Shown here in pieces: positions 53,601 through 64,000 of a stretch of 64,000 nucleotides of DNA. The notes under the pieces are model-generated. The model searched no databases. It saw nothing but the letters and a program-made list of their open reading frames with translations, and was not told the DNA's origin. Positions within the stretch are counted from its first letter, which is position 1. The number at the start of each line of letters is the position of its first letter. Source of the stretch: Mesostigma viride (taxonomy: Eukaryota > Streptophyta > Mesostigmatophyceae > Mesostigmatales > Mesostigmataceae); NCBI GenBank assembly GCA_009746045.1, contig RPFO01000038.1, positions 712,607 through 776,606 of the forward strand, in the 5' to 3' direction. The translations under genes and the position numbers were made by a program.

Positions 53601-56600
53601 CGAGGGGGCAGCTCCCGCCAAGGCACCGAAACAGTCGGCCAAGGGCAGGGTGCGGGCGGGGGCGGGGGCGCCGGAGGCCGCCAATCGTGGGCCACCACCG
53701 AGCGCGCCTCCCGGCCCCACGGGGTACCCTGTCCCCCCTGGGCCAGGCATGCAGCCGGGTGTGGGGCCGATGGGGATGATGGGGAGCGCGCAGGGCATGG
53801 CGCCGGGTGGACAGATGCCGCCCCCAGGCATGTCCCTGGCGATGCCGGGGTGGGGGGGTGCACTGCCCCCTGGTCTGGGTTACTTCCCGAGCGCTGCTGC
53901 GGCGGCGGCCGCTTGGCAGCCGGCGATGGCGGCAGCGGCGGCAGCAGCGGCGGCGGCGGCGCGGGGGGATGACATGTCCAAGGGGATGCACATGGGGCCT
54001 GTCAAGGGGGATGAGGCGGGCCACCCCCCCGTTGTGCCGGTAAGCGGCTTGTTAACTTGGCATCCAACCATTTGTGAAGTGATCGCCTTACCAATCTAAA
54101 GAATGGTACCCCGTGGTCACTGTACTGGTCACTGGAACCCTGTGGTGGTTTTCTCACAAAGGGTGGTTGACTCCCGCTCTGGTTCCCTGTGCATTGGTGT
54201 TGTCCGCACGTGCACATGTGGAAAGGTGGTGCACTTCTTTCCTTTGTAGACAGTTGGGTGCTTGCTCGTACGACGATTTGGCTGCAGATTACCAGGGCAT
54301 GGATGTTCTCTCGGATCTGCCAGTCATGGATCAATCCAAGCGTGCCTGTGAGGATGCTGCTGCCAGCACCACACGCTGGCCCTGCATTTGCCTGCATGTG
54401 CCCTCGTGTTGCCTATCCCTCCACCGTTGCCCCCTCCCCTCCCCTCTGCCCCCCGTCCTTCCACCTTTGTCCCCTTCTCCCCCCCGCCCGCCCCGTCTTT
54501 CCACCTTTGTCCCCCCCACCCCCGACCCCCCGACCCCCACCCTCCCACCGTTGTCCATTTACCTTTCCTGCACCTATTCTCTTTTTTTGTGTGTGGCGTG
54601 CTGCACACGCTGCCCTCCCATCTTTGTGGGCGCACCACCACCACCACAGATGCCGTTCCTCATGCCCCCCCAGCGTCCCTGGAAGCGCTGCGCGAGCCAC
54701 GTGTACATTGCGCACTTCATCGACTACCAGCTTCAGTACCAGCGGCAGCGCGCATTCCAGCAGTACTCGGTCATGTACGCGCAGCAACAGCAGCAGCATG
54801 CGCAGCAGCACGCCAACGACGTCGACCAGAAGGTGCCCATGGGGGGGCACGCGCCGCGCGGGTACGAGAATCACACGCATGAGGCGGGGATGGAGCGCGA
54901 CGAGCCGTTGCCAGGTGGCAGCCTGAAAGGAGGCAAGGGGCCTGAGGGGCGCGTCTCTGATGCGGGCAAGGGCGGCCCCGGACAGCATTATGATGCGGAG
55001 ACCGGGGGCAAGCGGGGTCCCCCCCAAGATGGCCGTGAGGCATCCATGGGAGGCCATCGCGCCGGGGGTGGACCCGTCGGTGGTCCTGGCCGAGGGGCAG
55101 GGGGGGGACCCCACTCACAGCAGCCAGGGGCAAGGCACCGTGGTGCCGGCACGGGCGGGTCGCCAGCCTCCGAGAGCCCATCCCCTCCCCCTGGGCGCGG
55201 GGGTGCGGATGTGGAGGGGCCCGGGGGCCCAGACGGGGGGGATGCCCCAGGGGGGGAGGCAGGGGAGGGGCGGCGGGGGGCCATGCCGGGTGATGCCGCG
55301 GCCCCCCCCCATGGGCACTTCTTCCAAATGCCGCCGCAGATGGGCATGGGCCCTGGTCGCAGCCCCGGGCCGCCCGTGGGTGCGGCGCAGGGTGGCATGC
55401 CGCATGGTGCGGAGGGGACGGCGGGGGGTGGCGGCCCGGTGGCGGGCGCCGGCTCGGCGGCGTCCGCAGAGCAAGTCCAGGCGCAATACGCGCACCAGCT
55501 TCACACGCAGCTCGCGATGATGCAGCAAGGGGGGCCGTTCCCAAACTTCCCCTTCCCTCCGGGCCACTTCCCTGGGGGGTTCCCGCCCGCGCACCCAGGC
55601 GGGCACCCACAGATGCGGCCCCCCCAGAGCGCGGGCCAGTTCTTCCCCCCCGGCGCAATGGGCCCCTTTGGATACCAGCCGCCGTCACAGCACGTCATCC
55701 CGCCACAGCACGGCGCCTCGCGCGGCCTGCCGATGCAACAGCCCCCCGTGCAGGCCCCTGGCGGTGGCCCTCAGGGATACCCCCCTGGTGGCCCTGCGGC
55801 GGCGGCGGCCGGCAGGGGCGGCCCTGCGCAAGCGCATGGGGGCCGAGGGGATTGGCACCAAGGGCCGGGGGGAGGCGAGGGCGGGCCCATGGGCAAGGAG
55901 CCAGGTGGCGTCGCGGGGGCGAACGATCGGGACCGGTGGGGGCAGGAGCCACCACCCTCCCGTGGGTACCATGGCCGGGGGGATGACACAGCCCCGGGCC
56001 ACGCTCCAGGTGTCTCCCGCTCAACCCTCCCTGAGGGCGCCAATTACCGCATGGCCCAGCAGGCGCTCGCCGCCAAGCACAACGCGGCCTACGGCAGCAG
56101 CGCTCGCATGGGCGCTGACGGGATGGGCAAGCCGCCGCCGCTGACGTCAGCACGCTACGAGGGCCCGCCCTCGACGATGTCAGCGCTGGAGCTGAGCCCG
56201 CGCGCGGCGGCGGCCGCGGCACTGAGGCGCACCGGCGGTGGCGCGCTTGCCAATGCGGGTCCCTTGAACCGTGAGGCTGCGTTACGGAATGAGCGCGCGG
56301 GCGAGGGCGCCAGGGGCCATGGGCCGACGACACAGTCCACGACAGGCATGGCGCCGTACCGTGACCCATCAGCCAGGGAGGGCCTGCCAAGTGGCATGCC
56401 GCGAGTGAGCCATGTCGCAGCGGCTGCCGCGGCGGCGGCGGCCGCGGCGGCGGCGGCCGACAAGCAGGCGGGCGATGGGAGGCCATCTGTTGGGGACAGG
56501 GCAGGGTCTGTGCCTGGGGATCGCTACGGAGGGCCGCCGCCAAAGGCGTCGGCCGACATGGCCGGACCAACCCCAGGGTCCGCATCGGACCGATACAGGG

Positions 56601-59600
56601 ACAACGGGGGGGGCTATGCGGGCTCTGGTGGTCCAGGGCCAGCGGGGGCCGGGGCGGCACGGCCACCCCCCTCGTCCTTGCCAGCGGAGGCGCCCGCGAA
56701 AGGCAAGCCGGCAGCTGGTTCCGCCTCGGCGTCTACTGGGGCTTCCTTTGGCGGTTCTGGCCCTGCTTCGGCCGCGCCGGTGGTGTCGTCGCGTGGTGAG
56801 GCGGCGCCCACGCAGGCGTCGGCCGGTGCTCCTCCCGCAACCGCGCCCGGCTATCCGACAAGTGGACGTGGGGACGGTGGGGCTGGCGCGCCGCCTCCCC
56901 CCTCAGTGCCCGGTGCACGTCCCTCTGCAGCGCGGGGGGAGGAGTCGGGGGGCGCCGCAGGCGTTGCTCCCGCCAGGGGCGCTGCAGCGGATGGGGCCGC
57001 GGCGGGTGGGCCCCCCCACAGCGGCACGCGTGAGGGAGGCGCACAGGGGGGTGCCGCCCCCATGTACCCTGCGGGATACCCCGGTGCCACCGCTGGCCCG
57101 TCGGCAGGGCTGTCGGGGCGAGGGCCTGCAGGCGCGCCCCTCCCTCCGATGGGGGTGGTGGGTCAAAGGGGGGCGGCCCCCTCGTCGCTGCCGGGACCTC
57201 GGCCGAGCGGCAAGGATGGTTCGTCGGGTCCGCCCTCTGGTCCAGGCTATTACTCCGGCACAGCTGGGGGGGGTGTCAACGGCGTGGCGCCAGCTGGCAA
57301 GCTGCAGGGTTCGGATGGTGGTAGCGACCAGGAGATGCCGCAAGCGCCGGACGTGCCGCGGGGAGGCAGCCTCGCCCCGGCCATCGGGCCCCTTTCTGCA
57401 GCGGTGGCGGCAGGGCAGACGCTGCCATCAGGCATCCCAAACCGGCCGGGGGGGGGCGGGATTAAGCCCTCGGCGGTGGCGGCAGCAGCAGCAGCGGCGG
57501 CCGCCGCGGCGGCAGGGTCGCCTGTCGCTCTGCCAGGTGTCGGCGGGATGGCGCCCCGGCCCTATGTGCAGCAGCCCAAGCGCAGCCCTGCCAGCGGCCC
57601 TGCCAGTCCTGTGGGGCCTCCAGGTCCTGCGGCTGCCAAGCAAGGGCCAGGGCCTGTACGGCCTAGTGATGGCCCAGCGGGCGACGCCCCAGCTGCCGGC
57701 CACCAGGGTGCCTCGTCATCGCCAACAGTTCCCCCTCAGCCATGGCGGAGTGGCGGCGGCGTCGACCCTGCCACCACGCTGCCTGTTGTCATGAATGCGG
57801 CAGCGCTGAATGCTTCCAGTCAGGCCTCGTATGGCGGCCCACCGGGCGCCTTGCCCGCATCCTCCACAGCACCGTACGCACAGCAAGGGCCTCGCCCCAC
57901 GGGGCCCACCCCACCAGGTGGCAGCACGGGAGTGGCCCCCTCGGGTGGCCCCCCCCGCGGTGCCGGCGCTGCCTCGTTGCCTGCAGCGGGCGCAGCGGCC
58001 ATGCGCCCACAGGCCATGGTCACAGGGGGCGGGCCAGCGGCTATGCCCGTCGGCAGCGGCCCGTCGCCAGCGCCTCCACCATCGGCACCCCGCGTGGGCA
58101 TGCCCGCTGGTTCTCTTCCGCCGTCGCCCTCGCCCTCGCCGGCAGCTAGCATGCAAGGCGGGGCGGCAGCGCAGGGATCCACCGCGGCAGGGCCGGAGGG
58201 TGGGCGAGGCAGTGGGGGGGCGCCTCACCCCTCTCTCGCGTCAGGGCCAGGGGGGGGGCCACAGGGTAGACCCGCTTCCTCCTCAGTTCCAGGGCGCCCC
58301 AGCGGAGGCCCTGGAGGAGTTGCCTCCCCAAGCTCACCCACCTCCCCGCTCGTGGCAGCCCAGCTGGCGGCGGCGGCGGCGGCAGGGGGTGCAACACCCG
58401 TATCTAGCCCGATGGGGGCGGGGACAGCGGGTACTGCGGGGGCCCCCGCTTCTCGGCAGGGGCCTTCGGGGCCACACCCGCCCACGGGACCGGGAGCAGT
58501 GACATCGACCAGCAACGCCGCCACACCCAACACGGCAGCTGCATCGGCACGTCCACCCATGGGGGCTGCGGAGGAGGGGGTGCTCCTCGGCGTGGCGCCC
58601 GCGCCGCACGCGCTGGCCCACCTCATGGCAGTGCCTGGCCTGGGCCTGCCTCTACAGGTAGGGGTTTTCAACAAGGATGGCCCACGGGGGGGGGACGCAC
58701 GCGCGCCAGCAGGAGGGGCGGGCAGCCCCGCATCAGGACTGGGCATGCGCGCCGGGGATGCTAGCAGCAAGGGGGCATCGGCCCCTGGTCCGGCTTCCGC
58801 GGGTGCCCCTACCTCCACGCCCGCTGAGACGGCGACAGTAACGCCACCGGCCATGAGCGCGCCTCCCCCAGTGGCACCCCCAGCACCTCTCTCACGGATG
58901 CCCCTCTCATCGGCGCCGACGAGCTCCCTATTCGGGTACGGGGGTGCGGTACCCCCGCCCATACGCTCCCCCCTGGCCCCGCTTTCAACAGCAGGTGGGG
59001 CCCATGGTGCGGCAGGCCCTGCTTCGGCCCCTGGTGTGGGGGCCGGTGTCGAGCTGAGTGCTGCCTCCAGTGGTGCGGCGCTATCTTCAACTTCTTTGCA
59101 GCTGCCAGGTGGCAGTGCCCTGAGGTACGGCGCTTCCACACCGCTGGACAAGGGGGCGGTGGCATTGGTGACGGTCTCGCCCGCTCCAGCAGTGCCAGCA
59201 CAACCCCAGGATGGGCCCGCCGGTGGTCTTGGGCAAGCACCCCTGTCATCTGCCCCCAGCAAGCCCGCGCCAAGCGCCCCAGGGGCCCCGGGTGAGCGGC
59301 CTGCGGCCGAGGTGGGGGGTGACAAGGACATGGGAGGGGCGGGGGCGCACGCGCCTCCACCGCCGCAGGCACCGCGTGCGGCAGCAGGGGAGGGGGGGCG
59401 AGGGGATGTGATTGCGTCTAGTGTGGCGGCACCAGCAGAGACATCCGCCGCCGCCGCAGCAGCAGCAGCATTGCGCGGGCCGTCCCCATCATCATCGGCC
59501 GCGTCCATACCTGCGGGTCGGGATGCCGTCAACGGGGCCGCTGTTCCAGCTGCGGCAGGTGATTCTGGCAGCTCGGCAACACCCCTACCCGCGGGTGGCG

Positions 59601-60227
59601 TGCCAGGGATGGGGGCAGGGGGTCCCCCAGGGCCCGCATCGCAGCCACCCTCGCAGGAACCGAGTGGAGGGCCTGCTGTGCCCGGCCCCGCACAGCCGGC
59701 CATGCCGCATGATTCACCCGCGGTGGCCCGGAGCGGCGCGGTTGCACCCGTGGCGTCACAGCTGCCGCGTGGGGGCGGTGGCCCCTCCCTGTTGCCGGCG
59801 GTTCTGCTGCCCTTGGATGATGCTGGAAACGTCACGAATGATCAAGGGAAGGCGCTGTTCCGGGCAGCGGGCTGCGGGCTTCCGGTTTCATCACCGTCGT
59901 CACAGCCGGGGCCAGGGGCAGTACCCCCACAGGAGCAGGAGGGGGTGGGCGCCGGCGCAGCTGCTGTGTCGACAGGGGCCGAGGCAGGAACTCAGCCGAA
60001 TGCAGGTGCGTCTGGGGCATGGGCGCGAGGGGGGGGGGGGGAACTCGCATCTGTATTGTTGTATTGTTGATGCACCGGTTCCCCTGGCTCCTGGGTTGTG
60101 GATGTGCTTGCATTCATGTGTGCCACCTCGTGCTTGTGTGTGCCCACGTGCACGTGTGTGCGTGCATGGGGATGTGATCACGGGCTGTCTTGCGGCCATT
60201 GCAGCCTTTTGGCGGGCGGTACCGTGA
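49264..60227 (+). CDS. TIME FOR COFFEE-like nuclear regulator, six exons (candidate)
   Basis: My model: exons 49264-50607, 51225-51336, 51624-52144, 52852-54039, 54650-60005 and 60205-60227. All introns have GT-AG ends and the phases match at each junction (0,1,0,0,1). The product is about 2850 residues. The call rests on QRPWKRCASHVYIAHFIDYQ at the start of exon 5, which resembles the KRCATH-YIA core of plant TIC proteins, and on PEYEVAEALFDLANKFGD in exon 4, placed as the EVAEVL-type motif of TIC. In plants TIC is a nuclear protein of the circadian clock and stress/metabolism signalling. The remainder is Gly/Pro/Ala/Gln-rich and disordered. The family assignment is from memory and moderately sure. 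Confidence 0.5.
50608..51224 (+). other. TIC-like gene, intron 1
   Basis: This 617-bp intron (GTACGT...CCACCAG) contains a duplicated GCGGGTGGGCATGCAGGCTT unit (50774 and 50808). Confidence 0.45.
51225..51336 (+). CDS. TIC-like gene, exon 2
   Basis: This 112-bp exon encodes YHEPEQDIVELPAMVPRRMR followed by a proline-rich end. The order of an acidic patch, ELPAMVPRRMR and prolines resembles conserved short motifs in plant TIC proteins. The donor is CAGG/GTATGT. Confidence 0.5.
51624..52144 (+). CDS. TIC-like gene, exon 3
   Basis: This exon is alanine-rich and helical (ATAMLASAAARLADAGASM), with a basic MTKRRNRKADGG segment and a basic end (SRRGQKGFLRAGSRADM). The donor is ATG/GTATGT. Confidence 0.5.
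52145..52851 (+). other. TIC-like gene, intron 3
   Basis: A 707-bp intron with no further exon seen. A TATACTATACACCACTG unit is repeated at about 52776 and 52812 close to the acceptor. Confidence 0.45.
52852..54039 (+). CDS. TIC-like gene, exon 4
   Basis: This 1188-bp exon starts with PVTDPEYEVAEALFDLANKF, a short helical motif, followed by Gly/Pro/Ala-rich disordered sequence with alanine tracts (near 53890-53965). The exon is in phase 0 at both ends. Confidence 0.55.
54040..54649 (+). other. TIC-like gene, intron 4
   Basis: A 610-bp intron (GTAAGC...CCACCACAG), pyrimidine-rich in its last 250 bases. It happens to be open in the frame of exon 5 from 54113, but the C-rich sequence is not protein-like. 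Confidence 0.5.
54650..60005 (+). CDS. TIC-like gene, exon 5 (1785 codons)
   Basis: One open exon of 5.4 kb carries the signature at its start, then a Gln-rich piece (MYAQQQQQHAQQH). A very long disordered region rich in Gly, Pro, Ala and Ser follows, with at least four alanine tracts (near 56210, 56410, 57475, 59450). The exon stays open without a stop although it is about 70% GC, supporting real coding. Confidence 0.6.
60205..60227 (+). CDS. TIC-like gene, terminal exon
   Basis: After the acceptor CATTGCAG the phase-1 joint reads AFWRAVP and a stop at 60225-60227. The short exon is inferred from splice phase alone; reading through the donor at 60006 to the stop at 60068-60070 is an alternative. 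Confidence 0.35.
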
Positions 60228-61913
60228 CCGGTGCTGACGCGTGACACGGGGCACATGGGGGCAGAGGGAGCTGTTGGTGGCATGCTGCGGCAGGGATGGC
60301 GTTGTGTTGTGTGCGGTGTGCAGACGCCGAGATCCTGCTGTCATGCTTGCGCCGGTCTTTCTCAGGGAGCACCCATCTGTTCCATTTAAACAGTCCACAA
60401 ATCATGCTCTAACGAGTACTAATCCTTCGTGCTGTGTTCTATCCTTGGTGTTGTGGCTGTGCACCGCGTGTGCGCGCATCTGTGGTTGGTTCCCCTGCCT
60501 TCCTGCATGCGCCGACAATGGTCCGAGCAGGTGCCTTGTAAAACAGCGCGGCAAGACTTGTAAACACGTCCTTGAGTGAAGATGGCACCGCATGCGGCCA
60601 GCCCTCTCGAGGAGTACGACACATGGCTCATGGGGAGGACAAGTGCCACCGCTGAGAGGACAACAAGTGCTGCCGCTGAGAGGAGCCCCAGCCACTGGAC
60701 AAGGTGGTGATGATCAAACAAGGTGTTGAAACCAGAAGCCGGCCGTGTCTCTCTGCTGGTGGCGCCGGCGGTGGGAGAGCAGCACCCCCCTCCCGCATGA
60801 ATTGTGAACGCCATGAAGCATGCCCTCGGGACTCTTGACCTCCCATTTCAGCAAGCCTTAGGATGGGACCGGGGGGGGGGGGGGGGTTGCACGCGTCTTC
60901 CACCTGTCAAGCCTGTGCTGCTTGTGCCTTTCAGGAGGGCCGCGTGGGCGCCTGTTCCGATGCCCCCGCCGTCTTCTGCGTGCCCTGGGACAGCGATTGC
61001 ACGCCAGCGCAGGGGCCCATTACCTCCCTGGGCGGATGCCATGTCCCCCCTCTATTCCAGAGGACATACGCCCCACAGAGCACGAGCCAGGAAGAGGTGG
61101 TGGGGCGGGCGGGGCGCAGGCAGAGGACCTGTGCTCCCACACTTGCCCACTCTCGGTGCCCCCAACATCCCCTCTTGCATTCCCACCCAGCCAAAGGGAG
61201 CCTTCCCGTCAAGCCGGCGGGTATCCCCTTTGTGTACCATAGATGGGGCTTGCTGCCCATGGTAGCACGCTGCAGGTGCCGTCGCCCTTGGCCGTGGGGC
61301 TCCAAGGTGGAATGATATCGATTTTGGCCTTTTGAGAAGTAGTGCAGTTTGCGTACTGGTTTAGGTTCATAGATGAGCCATGGCTAGGTGCACAGCCTGT
61401 GGGCCGACGAGCTGGGTTGAACATTTAAATGGGCAGAAAGTGGGCCATGAGTTAGTGCGGTGCCAAATCCACAAACCCACTCCCTCTTGTCTCCCGGCGG
61501 TCACATGGATGCAGGCTGCCCCCCCCCGCTGCCACCGCACATCCTTTGGGTTGCGGCATGGCGGCTCTGCATCACCACAACAGCGCCCATAGCATGCCCT
61601 TGCCAAGGCTGCAAGCAGACAGGGTTTATGGCATAGGTCGCGCAGCATTTTGTGCGGGCGCTAGGCCCTGTCTCAATTCATGGTTACGGCCAGCGCCGTA
61701 TGCGTGTAGTTGCTCGCTTCTGAGCCCTATATCGAACATTCTGTTTGTTTCAATAAGTGTTTTGGTGAATTGCTAGGATTGCTGTAAGCTGTATATACAT
61801 CAATATACGTTTATTGAGGATGATACATTACAGAGGTGATAGCGGGATGAAACAAAAGGAAATTATTTAACCCTGGAAAAAAAGAAACCTAAAGAAAATA
61901 ATAATAATCTGAA
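60228..61913. other. host 3' flank of the TIC-like gene
   Basis: No convincing gene; GC-rich at first, AT-rich after 61750. A G run of about 17 lies at 60869-60886. The 3' UTR of the preceding gene probably occupies the first part. Confidence 0.35.
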
Positions 61914-62291
61914 ATGGGCATGCAAGGATCAAGCCAGCACAAGGTACAACTACGACAAACAGCTAGCAACGTGCCCACCATGGGCCTGGCTCCCCTGCTC
62001 CTCACCTTAAAGTACATGGCGGATAAGCTGTTGTTTCTTAAATGCGCCGAAAGAAGCTCTCGAGGACTTCCTACACGCTGGACGACGCCTAGCTTGACCC
62101 TGGCCCAGCAACAGAGGCGACAGGAGCTATGGCCGACCTACCGGCAGCTCCGGCAGAGCACAGCTAGGGGGAAACCGGCTGGTATACTGGAGGGGGGACG
62201 TCATCCGCGTCGACCACAAGCCCTAGCTGGCAGGAGCCCCCTGCCACCCCAGCAAACCCAGTCTAGGGAATATAGCAGTAGTGTAGATTAG
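61914..62291 (+). pseudogene. LINE ORF1 relic, plus strand
   Basis: The frame has LAPLLLTLKYMADKLLFLK and LTLAQQQRRQELWPTYRQL, diverged copies of the C-terminal part of the ORF1 at 26004-27391. Its upstream part and several internal pieces are lost. Confidence 0.65.
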
Positions 62292-62405
62292 TAAGGCTTA
62301 GCCTAGCACGTGGCCCACGCGCATGTGCGCCCATAACATTTGGCCCCCATGGATGCTGCATGAATTAATTTAGCCACGCTCTGCCTATAATGGGACGTAC
62401 TCCCC

Positions 62406-63420
62406 ATGGATGACGCCCTTTCGGCTGAGCTGCTGAAGACCCCTGACCTGGCGGTGATGGAGCTTCTGCTGACGTTCTGCAACCGTGTCCTGCTCTTTGA
62501 TGAGCCTCCGCCTGCTGAGTGGCAGACGGCCATCCAAGTCATGCTGTACAAGAAGGGCTCTGCTGCTGACCCCGGTAACTACCGGGGTGTCTTCCTCCAG
62601 AGCGCAGCGCTGAAGGTCTTCATGCGCATGATGCTGCACAGGCTCCGCGCCGCGCTGGACCTACACCTGGGTGAGTCTCAGATGGGTTTCCGTCGTGGTC
62701 ATAACACTGTCGCCGAGCTTGGCACTGGATTCGTTGTCCACATCGTCGCGTCGCTGCAGCAACACGATGTTTTCTGGCATACGCAGGCTTTTGGTTCCCG
62801 CCGCACATTTGAAAGTGCTGTCCTCCGGCTTTTTGCCTTTGCACCGTGTGCAGTTCTTGGACGTTTGGAATCATGGCATGGCTAACGTGATGACTGACTA
62901 GCTAGACCTTTTCAGTGGTTTTCCGTTTGCGGGTATTTCCTCGTAAATGGTGGGAGAGCGATCGCAGCAATGGTGCTGACCACTAGACACTCCCGGCCAG
63001 TTAGGCTCGAAACACACGCCCTGATCAAGCATGCTGTTTCCGGCCCCACCGTCTACTAGGTCATCTAGTCGCCGTCTACACGTAAGCCAGCCATAATTTC
63101 AATCCACAAGGATACACATTTCGATCCATCACCATTCATCTTCATCATCCTGAACGACTCGAACACGCGGACAAGATAACGGCAGGCTCGAGCTACCATG
63201 GTCCGGATTCTCCCGATTTCTGGCCTGCGCTGGTTGTCTCCTTGATAACACTATCGTGGCTGTATTTGTAGCGCGCGCCGGTTGATGGAGGAGGTGCGTC
63301 GCCTTTGCCCTGACGGCTTGCCGCTGGACTTCATTTTTGTCGTCTATATCAAGGCCTTTGACACGGTCCTCTGGGAGGCTCTTTGGGCCATCCTAGCTCT
63401 GGATCGGGTACCACCAGCGT
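62406..63420 (+). pseudogene. LINE reverse transcriptase, split
   Basis: The first block (62406-62740) encodes AELLKTPD, PAEWQTAIQVMLYKKGS, DPGNYRGVFLQSAALKVFM and LGESQMGFRRGHNT, the usual early RT motifs of non-LTR elements. A second block (63276-63420) has RRLMEEVRRLCPDGLPLDF and VVYIKAFDTVLWEALWAIL, the next motif in order. About 535 bp without RT similarity separate them. It follows the ORF1 relic in the same direction, so both are from one LINE. No catalytic xxDD box is present; the element is dead. Confidence 0.7.
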
Positions 63421-64000
63421 TTATTTGCATGGAAAAATAATGGTTTGGGTTCCCCCAGGCCAAATGTTATTCCATAAATATTATGGTTTTGGGGGGTCCG
63501 GTCTGAGTCAGTGCGGGCATAGGACCCTCACCTTAAGTTTTGACCCCATGTTTTTGCTGTTGTGGTGGTGGTGGTTTGTGTGTGTGTGTCGGTGTGTGTG
63601 TACATGTGTGTGTGTGTGTTCCCTATCAACTTTTCTTGTTACCCTCTGTCTCCCTCCATCACTGAATGTGGCAGCCAGTCTTCCTAGAGATCAGTAGCCA
63701 CGCGGCTCCCGCGGCTTCCGTTTCGCGTCTTCAGTTTCCCGGCTCTCAGACAACTACCCTAGTCCTCATTCCACGGCATTGGATAGTCGCCATGACTAGT
63801 TGTCTCACTTTATATGGGCGACCAGTACCGCCATGGAAGCGGCCTTGTATGATATCGGCAGTGTACAGCCAAGTACTCCAGCGTCTAGGCGGGTGCCAGG
63901 ATGTGCCATATTTAGCATCATGGGTGTAAATATATTAGAGGGTGATATATTAGAGGTTGATATTAGAGCTAGGGTGGTTTTGCATTTGCGGGTATTTCCT
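63421..64000. other. non-coding end of window
   Basis: The RT stops being recognisable and is followed by a GT-rich microsatellite (about 63562-63620) and short duplicated ATATTAGAGG words near 63930-63965. No gene is seen. Confidence 0.4.

Noticed and set aside
51493-54024. Long minus-strand frames opposite exons 3 and 4
   Set aside because: Arg/Pro/His-rich antisense translation of GC-rich coding DNA, without domains or plausible starts.
54113-54649. Coding extension of exon 5 upstream of 54650
   Set aside because: The frame is open by chance but reads as poly-Pro/Ser from a C-rich intron end, and a clean acceptor at 54648-54649 matches the phase of exon 4.
58225-59835. 536-residue minus-strand open frame opposite exon 5
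   Set aside because: It is Gly/Ala/Pro-only sequence caused by the GC-rich plus-strand coding exon and has no motif; the plus frame with its splice-compatible ends explains the region.

Overview
The window reads as nuclear DNA of a eukaryote of the green lineage. The reasons are a GC-rich, spliced host gene resembling the plant protein TIME FOR COFFEE, plant-type TTTAGGG telomere-like repeats, and a high density of LTR and non-LTR retrotransposons. The species cannot be named from the sequence. The main accessory object is an integrated Polinton-like virus (PLV), about 20.5 kb, at 5054-25579 between long terminal inverted repeats (TIRs).

Layout. 1-1857 holds the end of a Ty3/gypsy pol on the minus strand. 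1858-4274 holds two 98-99% identical, LTR-like direct repeats of about 980 bp, and 4275-5053 a possible integrase relic. 5054-25579 is the PLV. Its left half is minus strand: a PrimPol-helicase, a tyrosine recombinase, an AT-hook protein, an FtsK/HerA-type packaging ATPase and a coiled-coil protein. Its right half is plus strand: a giant structural-type protein, a C2H2 zinc-finger protein, a small acidic/basic protein, a penton (minor capsid) candidate, a small amphipathic protein, the major capsid protein, a 56-residue protein, an Ig-like/LamG adhesin and two proteins of unknown function. The two halves diverge from a 24-bp AT-rich gap at 12595-12618. The giant gene has been hit twice, by a 907-bp nested palindrome with a 6-bp target duplication and by a 5'-truncated non-LTR retrotransposon with a 13-bp target duplication. 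Removing both rejoins the reading frame exactly.

26004-27391 is a LINE ORF1. 29535-45424 is a minus-strand LTR element with 779-bp LTRs, a tRNA-iMet-like primer site and TGATG target duplications, but no intact gag-pol. Nested inside it is a very young Copia-type element (36098-43925) with 616-bp LTRs that look identical. Its pol is unusual because a retropepsin-like segment lies between integrase and reverse transcriptase. 49264-60227 is the TIC-like host gene in six phase-compatible exons. 61914-63420 is a second, broken LINE (ORF1 relic and split reverse transcriptase).

Together the PLV genes provide DNA replication (PrimPol-helicase), integration (tyrosine recombinase), genome packaging (ATPase), a capsid (MCP plus penton) and probable host attachment (giant protein and Ig/LamG adhesin). 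No family B DNA polymerase and no recognisable maturation protease are visible. Most broken frames in the PLV and in the retroelements are one-base losses, usually in short homopolymers. That suggests sequence-consensus errors rather than decay, so the provirus may be more intact than it looks.
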